This document shows positions 43,369 to 52,638 of a stretch of 64,000 nucleotides of DNA, piece after piece. A program made the translations under genes and the position numbers. The notes beneath the pieces were generated by a model that was not told the DNA's origin, did not search any database, and saw only the letters and a program-made list of their open reading frames with translations. Within the stretch, counting starts at the first letter, position 1, and every line of letters starts with the position of its first letter. The DNA is from Pseudomonadaceae bacterium SI-3 (GTDB lineage: Bacteria; Pseudomonadota; Gammaproteobacteria; Pseudomonadales; Pseudomonadaceae): assembly GCA_004010935.1 (NCBI GenBank), contig CP026511.1, forward strand, positions 4,402,001 through 4,466,000, given 5' to 3'.

Positions 43369-45921
43369 TCAGTCCCGCTGCCGACGCCTCTGCATCCACA
43401 CCACCAGTCCGAACAGCAACAGAGCGGGTAGCCACATCCACTCCTTGGCCCAGCGGTCGGTAGGCGCGCGCACGGCCAGAATTTCCTGATCGAACTGCAA
43501 TCCGAGCTCGGCGGCAGGGCTGCCGAAGGTCACGCTGTCGATCAGCACCTTGCCGTCTTCCTCATAGGTCATCACGCCCAGCTTCTCCAGCTTCTCCGCG
43601 CCGGTTTCGCCGTTCGGGATGGCGATCAGCAGGCTGAACTCACGCATGTCACCCACGGCGTCTTCACCCCGGATGCGCAGGCGCAGCTGGCTGTCTTCCT
43701 CAACTGCTTCCAGCGCCTGGACCAACTGCGTAGGCGGAATGTCACGGTAGGGGTCATGCACGATGTCCATCCAGAAACCCGGACGGAACAGCGTGAAGGC
43801 GATCAACAGCAGCAGCACGTTTTCGTACCAGCGGCTGCGCACCAGGAAGTAGCCCTGGGTACCGGCTGCAAAGATCAGCATGGCCAGTGTCGCGATGACG
43901 AAGATCACCATTCCGTGCCAGAACGACACATCGATCAGCAACAGGTCGGTGTTGAAGATGAACAGGAACGGCAGCGCGGCAGTACGCAGGCTGTAGTAGA
44001 AGGCCACCACACCCGTCTTGATCGGGTCACCCTTGGACACGGCAGCCGCGGCGAACGAGGCCAACCCCACCGGCGGCGTCACGTCAGCCATGATGCCGAA
44101 GTAGAAGACGAACAGATGCACCGCGATCAGCGGCACGATCAATCCGCTCTGTGCCCCCAGTGCCACGATCACCGGTGCCAGCAGGCTGGACACCACGATG
44201 TAGTTGGCAGTGGTTGGCAGGCCCATGCCAAGGATCAGGCTGAGGAATGCCGTGAGCAGCAGCATCAGCATCAGGTTGCCCATGGACAGCAGTTCGACCA
44301 GATCGGCCAGCACCAGGCCCACGCCGGTCTGCGAGACGGCGCCGACGATGATCCCCGCCGCTGCGGTGGCGATGCCGATCCCAATCATGTTGCGTGCACC
44401 GGCGATCAGCCCTTCGCGCAGGTCGATCACGCCGTCCATGAAGTTGCCGTGCGCATGAGCACCGTCGCGGCGCATCCAGGTCAGAAGCGGTCGCTGGGTC
44501 AGCAGGATGATGACCAGGATGACCGATCCCCAGAATGCGGACAGGCCCGGCGACAGGCGCTCGATCATCAGGCACCAGACCAGTACCACCACCGGCAGCA
44601 GGAAGTGCAGCCCGGACAGCAGCACCGGCCGAGTCTGCGGCAGTTTTTCCAGCGGCGCGTCGGGGTCTTCGGCCGGCAGCGGCGGATTGCTCGCGGCGAT
44701 TTTCAGCAGACCTAGATAGACCGCCACCAGCAGTGCCCCGATCACCCAAATCGCTGCGTCGCCCAGCGCAGGCTTGAGCCACCCGAGGCCGTAGTAGACG
44801 GCGAGCGAAACGCCGGAAATCAGCGCAACGCCAAAGACGAAGCCGATCAGCCGCTGCATCCAGGGCTTGGCTACGTTGGCCCGTGGCAGCGCCGTGAGAC
44901 CGAGCTTGAGCGACTCCAGATGAACGATGTAGACCAGCGCGATATAGGAGATCAATGCCGGCAGAAAGGCGTGCTTGATCACTTCGACGTAGGGGATGCC
45001 CACGTACTCCACCATCAGAAACGCCGCCGCGCCCATCACCGGAGGCATGATCTGCCCGTTGACAGATGAGGCCACTTCCACCGCGCCGGCCTTCTCGGCC
45101 GAAAACCCGGTGCGCTTCATCATCGGGATGGTAAAGGTCCCGGTGGTCACCACGTTGGCAATGGACGAGCCCGAGATCAGGCCGGTCATGCCGGAGGCAA
45201 CCACCGCCGCCTTGGCCGGGCCACCGCGGAAATGGCCAAGCATGCTGAACGCCAGCTGGATGAAGTAATGCCCGGCGCCCGCACGCTCAAGCAGCGCGCC
45301 AAAGAGGACGAAGAGAAACACGAAGCTGGTGGAGACACCCAGGGCGATGCCGAACACACCCTCGGTGGTGATCCACTGGTGGTTGGCGAGCGCTGTGAAG
45401 CTGACGCCACGATGCGCCAGCAGCCCTGGCATGTATGGGCCAGCCAGGCTGTAGCCGAGGAAGATCAGGGCAATCACCGCCAAGGCAGGGCCGAGTGCGC
45501 GGCGGGTCGCTTCCAGCAACAGCGGAATACCGATGCACGCCGTGATCAGGTCCATGGTGGTGAGGTTGCCAGGACGCTGGGCCAGCTGCTCATAAACGAT
45601 GAACAGATAGCCTGCGCTCGCGGCGGCAATCAATCCGAGCGCGATGTCGATCAGCGGCACCCGGTCGCGCGGCGAGCGCTTGAATGCGGGATAAACGAGG
45701 AATGCCAACAGCAGGGCGAACGCCAGGTGAATCGAACGCGCCTCGGTGTTATTGAACACGCCGATGCGCAGCATGAAGGGCAACGGCGAGGCGATCCACA
45801 GCTGGAACAGCGACCAGAGCAGCGCAAGGCTGGCGATCAGCTTGGCCATTGCGCCGCTGGGCAGCCGAGCACCGACGTCCTTGGCAATCAGATCTTCAGT
45901 AGAAGGATGGTTGTCTTGCAT
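43369..45921 (-). CDS. TAXI-type TRAP transporter fused permease (DctQM) with DUF3394-like tail
   Basis: An 850-residue inner-membrane protein with about 18 hydrophobic segments. The N-terminal four (residues about 27-125) correspond to the small DctQ subunit, and the rest to DctM. DctM signatures include GMTGLISGSSIANVVTTGTFTIPMMKRTGFS (about 242-272), SSVNGQIMPPVMGAAAFLMVEYV (about 282-304) and ILGMGLPTTANYIVVSSLLAPV. The soluble C-terminal stretch (about 730-830) carries LEAVEEDSQLRLRIRGEDAVGD and fits DUF3394. Such fused permeases import carboxylates or glutamate using a sodium gradient. It lies 125 bp after its binding-protein gene. Confidence 0.88.
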   Translation of the reverse strand: MQDNHPSTEDLIAKDVGARLPSGAMAKLIASLALLWSLFQLWIASPLPFMLRIGVFNNTEARSIHLAFALLLAFLVYPAFKRSPRDRVPLIDIALGLIAAASAGYLFIVYEQLAQRPGNLTTMDLITACIGIPLLLEATRRALGPALAVIALIFLGYSLAGPYMPGLLAHRGVSFTALANHQWITTEGVFGIALGVSTSFVFLFVLFGALLERAGAGHYFIQLAFSMLGHFRGGPAKAAVVASGMTGLISGSSIANVVTTGTFTIPMMKRTGFSAEKAGAVEVASSVNGQIMPPVMGAAAFLMVEYVGIPYVEVIKHAFLPALISYIALVYIVHLESLKLGLTALPRANVAKPWMQRLIGFVFGVALISGVSLAVYYGLGWLKPALGDAAIWVIGALLVAVYLGLLKIAASNPPLPAEDPDAPLEKLPQTRPVLLSGLHFLLPVVVLVWCLMIERLSPGLSAFWGSVILVIILLTQRPLLTWMRRDGAHAHGNFMDGVIDLREGLIAGARNMIGIGIATAAAGIIVGAVSQTGVGLVLADLVELLSMGNLMLMLLLTAFLSLILGMGLPTTANYIVVSSLLAPVIVALGAQSGLIVPLIAVHLFVFYFGIMADVTPPVGLASFAAAAVSKGDPIKTGVVAFYYSLRTAALPFLFIFNTDLLLIDVSFWHGMVIFVIATLAMLIFAAGTQGYFLVRSRWYENVLLLLIAFTLFRPGFWMDIVHDPYRDIPPTQLVQALEAVEEDSQLRLRIRGEDAVGDMREFSLLIAIPNGETGAEKLEKLGVMTYEEDGKVLIDSVTFGSPAAELGLQFDQEILAVRAPTDRWAKEWMWLPALLLFGLVVWMQRRRQRD

Positions 45922-45997
45922 GAAATCTGGCCTGTTTTTTCAGGGAACGGAAACCGCGAAAACCCGCGGCACGAAGCACACGGGTTTTCAGGCAAAT

Positions 45998-46023
45998 GCT
46001 GTGGACGGATAACCGTCCACAGC
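45998..46023 (-). promoter_or_regulatory. Hairpin between TAXI binding-protein and TRAP permease genes
   Basis: GCTGTGGACGG and CCGTCCACAGC form a perfect 11 bp stem with an ATAA loop. No T run follows on the minus strand, so it probably stabilises the upstream mRNA or causes partial attenuation, giving more binding protein than permease. Confidence 0.6.
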
Positions 46024-46046
46024 GATGCAGCGAGCCGTAAAGGCCG

Positions 46047-47012
46047 TTACATCCAGCCCCGTTCCTTGTAGTAACGCACGGCACCGTCATGCAGCGGCGC
46101 AGACAGACCGACTTTGATCATGTCTTCCGGCTTCAGGTCCTTGAATGCAGGATGCAGGCGCTGGAAGCGCTCGATGTTCTCGAACACCGACTTGACCAGC
46201 TTGTAGACCACTTCGTCATCGACCTTGGACGTAGTGGAAAGCACGGCCTTGCCGCCAATCGACTGAGTGGCGCTGTCGTTGCCCTTGTACATGCCACCTG
46301 GGATTTCAGCCTTGGTGTAGTAGCTCTTCTCGGACAACAGCTTATCGATCTCAGGACCGGTGATCGGTACCAGAACAGCGTCGACAGTAGTGGTGGCTTC
46401 CTGAATCGCGCCATTGGGGTGACCGACGAAGTAGGTCATGGCATCGATGTTGTTGTCGCCCAGAGCGCTGGCCTGCTCGGCCGGCTTGAGTTCGGCGGCG
46501 AGTGCGAAGGCCGACTTGTCCCAGCCCTTCTCGTTCATGATCTCTTCGAGGGTGTCACGCTGACCGGAACCGGGGTTGCCGATGTTGACGCGCTTGCCTT
46601 TCAGATCATCCAGGCTCTTGATGTTGGCATCACGGCGCGCCAGGACGGTGAAAACCTCGCTCTGCAGCGAGAACACGGCACGGATGTCTTCCATGGCGCC
46701 TTCGCTCTTGAACGGCTCCAGGCCTTTCATCGCCTTGTACTGGTGATCCGACTGCATGATGCCGAAGTTGAATTCGCCGCTGCGCAGGCCGTTGACGTTC
46801 GCCACGCCGCCGCCACTGGCTGGCGCGTTGCACTTCAGGTCCTCGGCGTTACGGTTAACGAAGCGGCAGATTGACTGACCGGCAACGTAGTAGACGCCCG
46901 TCTGGCCGCCGGTACCGATAGTGACGAATTGCTCTTGCGCCTGAGCCATACCGCTCAGACCAGTCCCCGCCAATGCGGCGGAAAATATCCATGCCAAGGA
47001 TTTGCCTTTCAT
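46047..47012 (-). CDS. TAXI family TRAP transporter solute-binding protein
   Basis: A 321-residue periplasmic receptor. The signal peptide is MKGKSLAWIFSAALAGTGLSGMAQA (cleavage near residue 26). VTIGTGGQTGVYYVAGQSICRFVN (about residues 30-53) is the defining TAXI motif. Also present are FNFGIMQSDHQYKAMKG and the conserved GKRVNIGNPGSGQRDTLEEIM (about 139-159). The start at 47012 follows AAGGAG with 7-base spacing. It is transcribed ahead of the fused permease. Known TAXI ligands include glutamate and 2-oxo acids; the substrate here is unresolved. Confidence 0.9.
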   Translation of the reverse strand: MKGKSLAWIFSAALAGTGLSGMAQAQEQFVTIGTGGQTGVYYVAGQSICRFVNRNAEDLKCNAPASGGGVANVNGLRSGEFNFGIMQSDHQYKAMKGLEPFKSEGAMEDIRAVFSLQSEVFTVLARRDANIKSLDDLKGKRVNIGNPGSGQRDTLEEIMNEKGWDKSAFALAAELKPAEQASALGDNNIDAMTYFVGHPNGAIQEATTTVDAVLVPITGPEIDKLLSEKSYYTKAEIPGGMYKGNDSATQSIGGKAVLSTTSKVDDEVVYKLVKSVFENIERFQRLHPAFKDLKPEDMIKVGLSAPLHDGAVRYYKERGWM

Positions 47013-47023
47013 GGATCCACTCC

Positions 47024-47039
47024 TTATTGGTTGTTTTGG
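47024..47039 (-). promoter_or_regulatory. A-rich Crc/Hfq-type CA motif before TAXI gene
   Basis: On the minus strand CCAAAACAACCAATAA directly precedes the AAGGAG ribosome site, repeating the AANAANAA pattern recognised by Hfq/Crc. It suggests translational catabolite repression of this transporter. Confidence 0.4.
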
Positions 47040-47208
47040 AATTGTCCTGCAGGCCTCGTGAGCCACGCGGGAAGTTTGGAGTCTAGCAGGCCGCTGCCTT
47101 GGTAACAGCTCGGACCTCAACCTCACGGCTAATGGGCGTCCTGTGACTATGGCTATGACCCATTTGGGGATGGGGGGTTGCTCGTCTGCGGAATAAACCT
47201 GAAATACC

Positions 47209-47244
47209 TATACAAATATCTGTACATAAATATTTATATGTATA
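47209..47244. promoter_or_regulatory. AT-rich imperfect palindrome, possible promoter/operator
   Basis: A 36 bp stretch from TATACAAATATC to TATTTATATGTATA is almost entirely A/T in an otherwise GC-rich region. TATA..TATA ends mirror each other. It lies just upstream of the structured leader of the chemoreceptor gene and may hold its promoter (TATAAG near 47241) or a regulator site. Confidence 0.4.
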
Positions 47245-47250
47245 AGATCG

Positions 47251-47520
47251 CCTAATAGCACAGAGCCATCACCCGACTAAAGGGGTAGGTCTTTTGGTCG
47301 GATGGCTGACCAAAGCAGCCGATATCACGATGCCATCACTCGATGTAATGCGAGTGCGCACTACAAGCAGAGCAATGTGCTGGCCGAAGCACCAACAAGG
47401 CCGTTTGAAGGCTCGGTTTAGCAAGACCGAATAGGATCCGTTTGGAAGTCCGAGGATTTCACCGCAAGGTGAATAGCAGGGTTGCGCGATGTCCAGCCTG
47501 GGCATCGGTCAAGACGTCCG
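47251..47520 (+). ncRNA. Hairpin-rich leader RNA upstream of Aer-like receptor gene
   Basis: A ~300 bp leader with no credible coding frame folds by eye into at least five hairpins. Hairpin 1: AGCCATC/GATGGCT (47264-47270/47301-47307), stacked on CGAC/GTCG and AAAG/CTTT. Hairpin 2: CACTCG/CGAGTG (47337/47351). Hairpin 3: GTGCT/AGCAC (47377/47388). Hairpin 4: TCGGT/ACCGA (47413/47426). Hairpin 5: TTCACC-GCAA-GGTGAA (47458-47473), a perfect GNRA stem. A sixth, GATG/CATC (47488/47503), is weaker. It does not match the conserved residues of the cyclic-di-GMP riboswitch that I know. Leader or riboswitch status is inference. Confidence 0.45.
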
Positions 47521-47556
47521 TGGCGGAAAAATCATCTAGTTTGAGAGAATTCCACC

Positions 47557-49143
47557 ATGCGCTTGAACGTACCGGTCACCGGACGCGACGTGTCCTTCAG
47601 TGAGACAGCAAACATACTGTCCACCACCGACCTCAACGGCGATATCACCTATGTAAACCCCGACTTCATAAAGATCAGCGGTTTCGAAGAGCGTGAGTTG
47701 CTCGGTCAGCATCACAATATAGTCCGCCATCCCGACATGCCCCCCGAAGCATTCGGTGACCTCTGGTCCAGCGTTCGTGCAGGCAGGTCATGGATGGGAA
47801 TGGTGAAGAACCGTTGCAAGAACGGCGATCACTACTGGGTCAGCGCCTTTGTCACCCCCATCAGCCGCAACGGGAAAGTGGTCGAGTACCAATCGGTGCG
47901 GACCAAGCCGCAGGCCGCACAGGTAGCGGCAGCCGAAACGTTGTATGCGCAACTGCGCGAAAAGCGGCCACCTGCCGCTCTGCGCCGCTCCACCTTGGGC
48001 GTGCGTAGCCGTGTCGCCCTGCTCGTCGCCCTGGGTGCTGCTCCCTGCGCTATCGGGGGGGCACTGTTAGGTGGAGCAAGCCTAGTAGCGGCGGTAGCGG
48101 CTGCAGCTGCAGCTGCCTTGAGCGCGAGCGTCTTTGCCTACATGGCGCTTGCGCCTCTGCAACGTCTTGCTGCACAGGCTCGGCAGGTGGGGGATGATGC
48201 GGTCGGTCAGCTGGTCTACACGGGGCGCCGCGACGAGTTCGGCCAGATTAGCTATGCCATGAAACTGCTCGAAACCGAAGCCGGGGCCATGGTTGGCCGA
48301 ATCGGCGATGCCTCACGCCAGCTGAGCATGCATGCACGGGAGCTGGTGGGTGCCATGGACAGCAGCGCACAGAGCGCATCGCGTCAGCAGAGCGAAACCG
48401 ATCAGGTTGCTACCGCAATCAATCAAATGGCGATGAGCGTGCAGGAAGTCGCCAACAACGCCCAGCGCACCGCCGAGGCAGCCAGCCGAGCCAACAGCGA
48501 AGCTGCAACCGGTACGGATGTCGTCAATAAGACGGGGGCAGCTATCGGCCGGCTAGCTCAGGATATTCAGCACGCCGGTGATGTCATTCTCGAACTGGAA
48601 GCGCACAGCAACGACATAACCAAGGTGTTGGATGTCATCCGCGGCATCGCCGAGCAGACCAACCTGCTCGCCCTTAATGCTGCCATCGAAGCCGCCCGCG
48701 CCGGCGAACAAGGGCGTGGCTTCGCTGTAGTTGCTGACGAGGTTCGTAGCCTGGCGTCTCGAACCCAGCAGTCCACCCAGGAAATCAACTCGATGATCGC
48801 GGCTTTGCAGGGCGGTGCACGTCAAGCGGTGCAGGTGATGCAACGTAGCCGAGATCAGGCCATGGAAAGTGTCGAGCAGGCTGAGCAAGCGGCACGCTCG
48901 CTCCAGGACATCAACAATCGAGTGAACGAGATCAGCGACATGAGCATGCAGATTGCCTCGGCCGTCGAGCAGCAAAGTGCCGTCAGCGAGAACATCAATC
49001 AGAACATCGTGAGCATTCGTAGCGGCTCCGATCAGCATGTAGAAAGTGGCCTGCGCAGCCGGGAGACCGCTTCGGGTGTCGCTCAGTTGGCTGACAGCCT
49101 GGAAATGCTGGTGCAGCAATTCTGGACACGGCGACGCGGTTAG
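47557..49143 (+). CDS. Aer-like PAS-containing methyl-accepting chemotaxis protein
   Basis: A 528-residue energy-taxis type receptor. The N-terminal PAS domain (residues about 15-115) reads [39 protein letters not shown], the pattern of Aer, which binds FAD and senses redox or oxygen. Two close hydrophobic segments (about 150-195) anchor it with no periplasmic domain. A HAMP-like linker follows. The signalling tip is [47 protein letters not shown] (about 350-396), the near-invariant MCP core that binds CheA and CheW. No C-terminal CheR-tether pentapeptide is seen (it ends FWTRRRG). It sits behind a long structured leader. Confidence 0.9.
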   Translation: MRLNVPVTGRDVSFSETANILSTTDLNGDITYVNPDFIKISGFEERELLGQHHNIVRHPDMPPEAFGDLWSSVRAGRSWMGMVKNRCKNGDHYWVSAFVTPISRNGKVVEYQSVRTKPQAAQVAAAETLYAQLREKRPPAALRRSTLGVRSRVALLVALGAAPCAIGGALLGGASLVAAVAAAAAAALSASVFAYMALAPLQRLAAQARQVGDDAVGQLVYTGRRDEFGQISYAMKLLETEAGAMVGRIGDASRQLSMHARELVGAMDSSAQSASRQQSETDQVATAINQMAMSVQEVANNAQRTAEAASRANSEAATGTDVVNKTGAAIGRLAQDIQHAGDVILELEAHSNDITKVLDVIRGIAEQTNLLALNAAIEAARAGEQGRGFAVVADEVRSLASRTQQSTQEINSMIAALQGGARQAVQVMQRSRDQAMESVEQAEQAARSLQDINNRVNEISDMSMQIASAVEQQSAVSENINQNIVSIRSGSDQHVESGLRSRETASGVAQLADSLEMLVQQFWTRRRG

Positions 49144-49200
49144 CCGATCAAGAAGGCTCCGATTGACGTTCCGATGGATGGGCGAGCCGTTAGTAGCCTA

Positions 49201-49253
49201 GCAGTGGTATCAAAACGACATTACCCGTATCGTTTCGATAGCCAAACCACTGC
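49201..49253. promoter_or_regulatory. Long inverted repeat between receptor and diguanylate cyclase genes
   Basis: GCAGTGGT (49201-49208) pairs with ACCACTGC (49246-49253), and inside it TATCAAAACGA (49208-49218) pairs with TCGTTTCGATA (49230-49240) with one mismatch. The whole 53 bp can form a two-part stem. It may end the receptor transcript or act on the GGDEF gene that follows. Confidence 0.6.
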
Positions 49254-49311
49254 CTGACCCTCACGGCTGCCTATGCGTCGCGATGGGTCGTTAGACGAGA
49301 CCTCTCACCTG

Positions 49312-51231
49312 ATGCGATTCCGCCGGCTCTTGCTCTGCTGCCTGTTAACCGCCTTTGCCGGCCTCATGTCGGGCCAGGCCATCGCGGCTTTTGTTCCAAG
49401 CGTGGTCAGCAAAAGCGGTGCGGAACTCCACATGGGCGCGGTGGAGTGGCTACCCGGGCATCCCGATGCCGATTTCGCAACCGCTCACACTGCCCCTTGG
49501 CAGTGGCAGCCGTTAGCCAAGCCCAATCTCAAGAAACAGCGTGACGGCGCATGGGTGCGCTTCGAAGTTGATAGCAATGCCACAAGCGCCGAGCGCTGGT
49601 ACCTGAGCCTGAAATGGCCTGTCCTGGATAAGGTGCGTGTACGTCTGTTCTACCCGGCCGAAGGCGAGTGGGGTCCCTTGATGCAGGCTGGTGATCACAT
49701 TCCCAAGCGTGATCAACCGCTAGCAGACCACAACCTGGTCTTCCCGCTGGAGTTGCGTGGCAATGAACGCGCCGTGGTGTACATGCAGGTACAAGCCCAT
49801 GAACTCATGGCGTTGCCGTTGAGCATTTACGATGAAACGGCGTTCGCAGCGGAAAAAATTACCGACGTCGCGATGATCAGCCTGTTCTTCGGCGGCATGC
49901 TGGTGATTCTTCTCTACAACAGCAGCCTGTTCGTGTTCACTCGGGACGTGGCCTATCTGCTCTATGTTGCCTATCTTCTCAGCGCGCTGTTTTACGTACT
50001 CACGATAACCGGCTTCGGCCAGCTATTCCTGTGGCCCGACACGCCTGTTTTCGCCCGCCGCTTCTATGCGCTGTCGGCAGCCTTGTGTTTTTTCACCCCG
50101 TTGCTGTTCGCCAGTCGCTTTCTCAAGGTCCGAAGTTATGGCGGCTGGCCCTGGCTGGTCACCTGGGTGCTGATGGGCTACTGGGGCGTGGTGATTCTGG
50201 TCACCTTGTTCGCACCCTCGCTGGGTCGTTACTTGATGGCCGAACCGGTCGCCCTGATCCACTGCATCCTGACGATGGCCGCCATCATCAACCTGTGGAT
50301 TCGCGGCAACCGTTCAGCGCGCCTATTCGCCATCGCCTGGTCGACATTGTTGATCGCTACCATCGCCCACCTGCTGGCGCTTGAGGGGCTGTTGCCGCTG
50401 AATGCACTGACCCTACATGGCCAGCTGATCGGTATGTTCGCTGAGTTCGTGCTTTTGTCGATGGCATTGGCCGAGCGCATCAATCACGAGCGTGACCGCC
50501 GGATCCTGGCGCAGCAGAGTGCCTTGCAAGCCTCCGATGCATTGGCGCAGGAGCGTGAGTCACGCCTCCAGGCGCAACAGCAGGCGCTAGAGATGCAGAT
50601 CCGCAACAACGAGGCGCTCGAGGCGCGGGTCTACGAACGGACTCGGGCGCTGGAAGAGGCCAAGCGCGGCCTGGAGAGGGTCAACGAGCAACTGACCCGC
50701 ATGAGTGTTACCGATGCGCTGACCCAGCTGTCGAACCGAGGGCATTTCGACCTGATGATCGACGAAGAAATCCGCCGCGCCCAACGCACCGAGACGCCAT
50801 TGTCGGTGCTGCTGCTGGACATCGATCATTTCAAGCGGGTCAACGACACCTACGGGCATGCGTTCGGTGACGACTGCCTGCGGCTGGTAGCCGATACGCT
50901 CAAGCAACACGGCCAACGGGCCGGCGACGTGGTGGCGCGCTATGGCGGCGAAGAGTTCGTCATCGCGCTGCCTGGCATGAACAGCCGCGAAGCCGGCGAA
51001 CAGGCCGAACGAGTCCGCGCAGCCGTGGCAGCGCTACGGCCCGCTCATGGCGAGCAGCGGCTGGAACTGACCATCAGCATCGGCGTGGCGACCCTGCAGC
51101 CGCCTGCGAACTGCTCCCCTTCACAATTGCTGGCGTGTGCCGATGCGGCGCTTTATCGGGCCAAACACAACGGTCGCAATCAGGTGGCAATTGCCGAAGC
51201 CGACGAGGCTCTCGAGCCGTCAGTCAACTGA
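49312..51231 (+). CDS. 7TMR-DISM membrane diguanylate cyclase (GGDEF)
   Basis: A protein of about 639 residues with a signal peptide (MRFRRLLLCCLLTAFAGLMSG). A periplasmic 7TMR-DISMED2-type beta domain follows (about residues 30-185, WVRFEVDSNATSAERWYLSLKWP). Then come seven TM segments (about 190-385), a coiled-coil linker (about 395-460) and a GGDEF domain. The active loop is RYGGEEFVIALPG (about residues 543-555). I-site RAGD lies five residues upstream, indicating product inhibition. LLLDIDHFKRVNDTYGH carries metal ligands. ATG 49312 is chosen for the signal peptide; ATG 49273 adds 13 residues. Neither has a strong ribosome site. Its 3' end overlaps the convergent kinase gene by 12 bp. 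Confidence 0.9.
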   Translation: MRFRRLLLCCLLTAFAGLMSGQAIAAFVPSVVSKSGAELHMGAVEWLPGHPDADFATAHTAPWQWQPLAKPNLKKQRDGAWVRFEVDSNATSAERWYLSLKWPVLDKVRVRLFYPAEGEWGPLMQAGDHIPKRDQPLADHNLVFPLELRGNERAVVYMQVQAHELMALPLSIYDETAFAAEKITDVAMISLFFGGMLVILLYNSSLFVFTRDVAYLLYVAYLLSALFYVLTITGFGQLFLWPDTPVFARRFYALSAALCFFTPLLFASRFLKVRSYGGWPWLVTWVLMGYWGVVILVTLFAPSLGRYLMAEPVALIHCILTMAAIINLWIRGNRSARLFAIAWSTLLIATIAHLLALEGLLPLNALTLHGQLIGMFAEFVLLSMALAERINHERDRRILAQQSALQASDALAQERESRLQAQQQALEMQIRNNEALEARVYERTRALEEAKRGLERVNEQLTRMSVTDALTQLSNRGHFDLMIDEEIRRAQRTETPLSVLLLDIDHFKRVNDTYGHAFGDDCLRLVADTLKQHGQRAGDVVARYGGEEFVIALPGMNSREAGEQAERVRAAVAALRPAHGEQRLELTISIGVATLQPPANCSPSQLLACADAALYRAKHNGRNQVAIAEADEALEPSVN

Positions 51232-52638
51232 ATCGGGAACCGGTGGCGGGAAGCGCACCTTTACCAGCAGCCCGCCCAAGGCGCCCTGATCCAGTTCGAT
51301 AGTCGCCCGGTGGGCACGAACAATTTCGCCAACGATGGCAAGACCAAGCCCGGCGCCCTGCCCTTGCTGGTGCACACGATAGAAACGGGCGAAGACCTTG
51401 GCGCGCTCCGCCTCGGGAATCCCCGGACCGTCATCCTCGACCTCCAGCACGCCCTCTTCCCTCACTCTCAGCACCACATTGCCGTCAATTGGCGTATGCG
51501 CCAGTGCATTGTCGAGCAAATTGCTGAGCAGCTCCGTCAACAACGTCGGCTCGCCGTCGATCCATACCGGCTGCTCTGCTTCCAGCGCCAGCGCGACGCC
51601 CCGTTTGTGGGCCAGCGCAGCCATGGCCAGGCCCAGTTCCCGCGCCAGCTGGCTGAGGTCCAGGCGCTGGGCACCGCCTTCAGCAATCGACTGCGCGCCG
51701 GTTTCGATACGCGCCAGCGACAACAACTGGTTGGCTAGATGAATCACCCGGTCGGTATGGGCTCCGGCTTCTTCAAGCGTCTCCTGCCAACGCTGCGGCT
51801 GCTGTTCACGCTGGCCGAGTTCGATCCGCGCCTTGAGCGCCGCCAATGGCGTGCGCAGTTCGTGAGCGGCGTCGGCAATGAACTGCGCCTGCCGCTCGAA
51901 TTGCCCGCGCAGCCGCTCGGTGAAGTGATTGAGCGCTGCCACCAGAGGTTTCAGCTCGCGTTGCACGGCCACCAGCGGTAGCGGCCGCAGATCGTCAGGC
52001 TGGCGCTGTTCGACCGCCTCGCTGAGTTTGCCCAAGGGGCGCAACGCCGCGCTGACTGCCAGCCACACCAGCACCAGCGCAGCAATGGCCAGTGATCCGA
52101 CACGCCACAGCGTATCCACCAGCAGGCTGCGGGCCATGCGCTCACGAGCGCCCAGCGTTTCGGCGACGCGGATTTCAGCAATGCCGTTGAGCTCCGGCTC
52201 GCTCACCGGCTGCAGAAGGCTCACCAGCCGGACACCTTCGCCCCGGAATTCCCCGTCGTAAAAGCGCGCCAGCGCGGGATAGTCATCGGTGCGACGGATC
52301 TCGGCACCCGGCGCCGGCAGATGCTCGTAGCCGCTGACCAACCGGCCTTCGGTATCCAGCACCTGATAGTAGATGCGCCCGGCGCTGTCGTAGGCAAAGG
52401 TGTCCAGCGCCACGTAGGGCACATTGGCGCGGAGCTGCCCATCGTTGGCAACCAGGCCATCGGCGATGGCACGGGCCGAAGCCAGCAAGGTCCGGTCGTA
52501 GGCAGTGTCGGCGGCGGCGCGCCCGTTCCAGTAGGCGCTCCAACCACTGAACAGCATCAGCAGGGTCAGCAGCATCGCCAGCCTGCGCAGCAACCCACCG
52601 CGCAAACTGCCAGCGCGCGGCTGTATCGCTTCAGGCAT
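51220..52638 (-). CDS. TctE-like sensor histidine kinase
   Basis: A 472-residue inner-membrane kinase. TM1 (about residues 18-36) and TM2 (about 175-197) flank a periplasmic domain. A HAMP region follows (AALRPLGKLSEAVEQRQPDDLRPLP). The H-box is DAAHELRTPLAALKARIELG (about 253-272, phospho-His in AHELR), the N-box LLSNLLDNALAHTP (about 370-383), and the G-boxes are VEDDGPGIPE and GAGLGLAIVGEI. The periplasmic segment fits the TctE/2CSK_N type, which senses tri- or dicarboxylates. Its start overlaps the response-regulator stop by 8 bp. It probably controls the divergent porin-TctCBA operon. Confidence 0.85.
   Translation of the reverse strand: MPEAIQPRAGSLRGGLLRRLAMLLTLLMLFSGWSAYWNGRAAADTAYDRTLLASARAIADGLVANDGQLRANVPYVALDTFAYDSAGRIYYQVLDTEGRLVSGYEHLPAPGAEIRRTDDYPALARFYDGEFRGEGVRLVSLLQPVSEPELNGIAEIRVAETLGARERMARSLLVDTLWRVGSLAIAALVLVWLAVSAALRPLGKLSEAVEQRQPDDLRPLPLVAVQRELKPLVAALNHFTERLRGQFERQAQFIADAAHELRTPLAALKARIELGQREQQPQRWQETLEEAGAHTDRVIHLANQLLSLARIETGAQSIAEGGAQRLDLSQLARELGLAMAALAHKRGVALALEAEQPVWIDGEPTLLTELLSNLLDNALAHTPIDGNVVLRVREEGVLEVEDDGPGIPEAERAKVFARFYRVHQQGQGAGLGLAIVGEIVRAHRATIELDQGALGGLLVKVRFPPPVPDSVD

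Noticed and set aside
47269..47505. 78-codon minus-strand frame in the receptor leader
   Set aside because: No ribosome site or recognisable family, and it lies antisense to the hairpins. The RNA-structure explanation fits better.
47251..47520. Cyclic-di-GMP (GEMM) riboswitch before the chemoreceptor
   Set aside because: The conserved GEMM residues that I know (for example the GCAAA and GGTAGC-like segments in order) are not present. The hairpin pattern differs.
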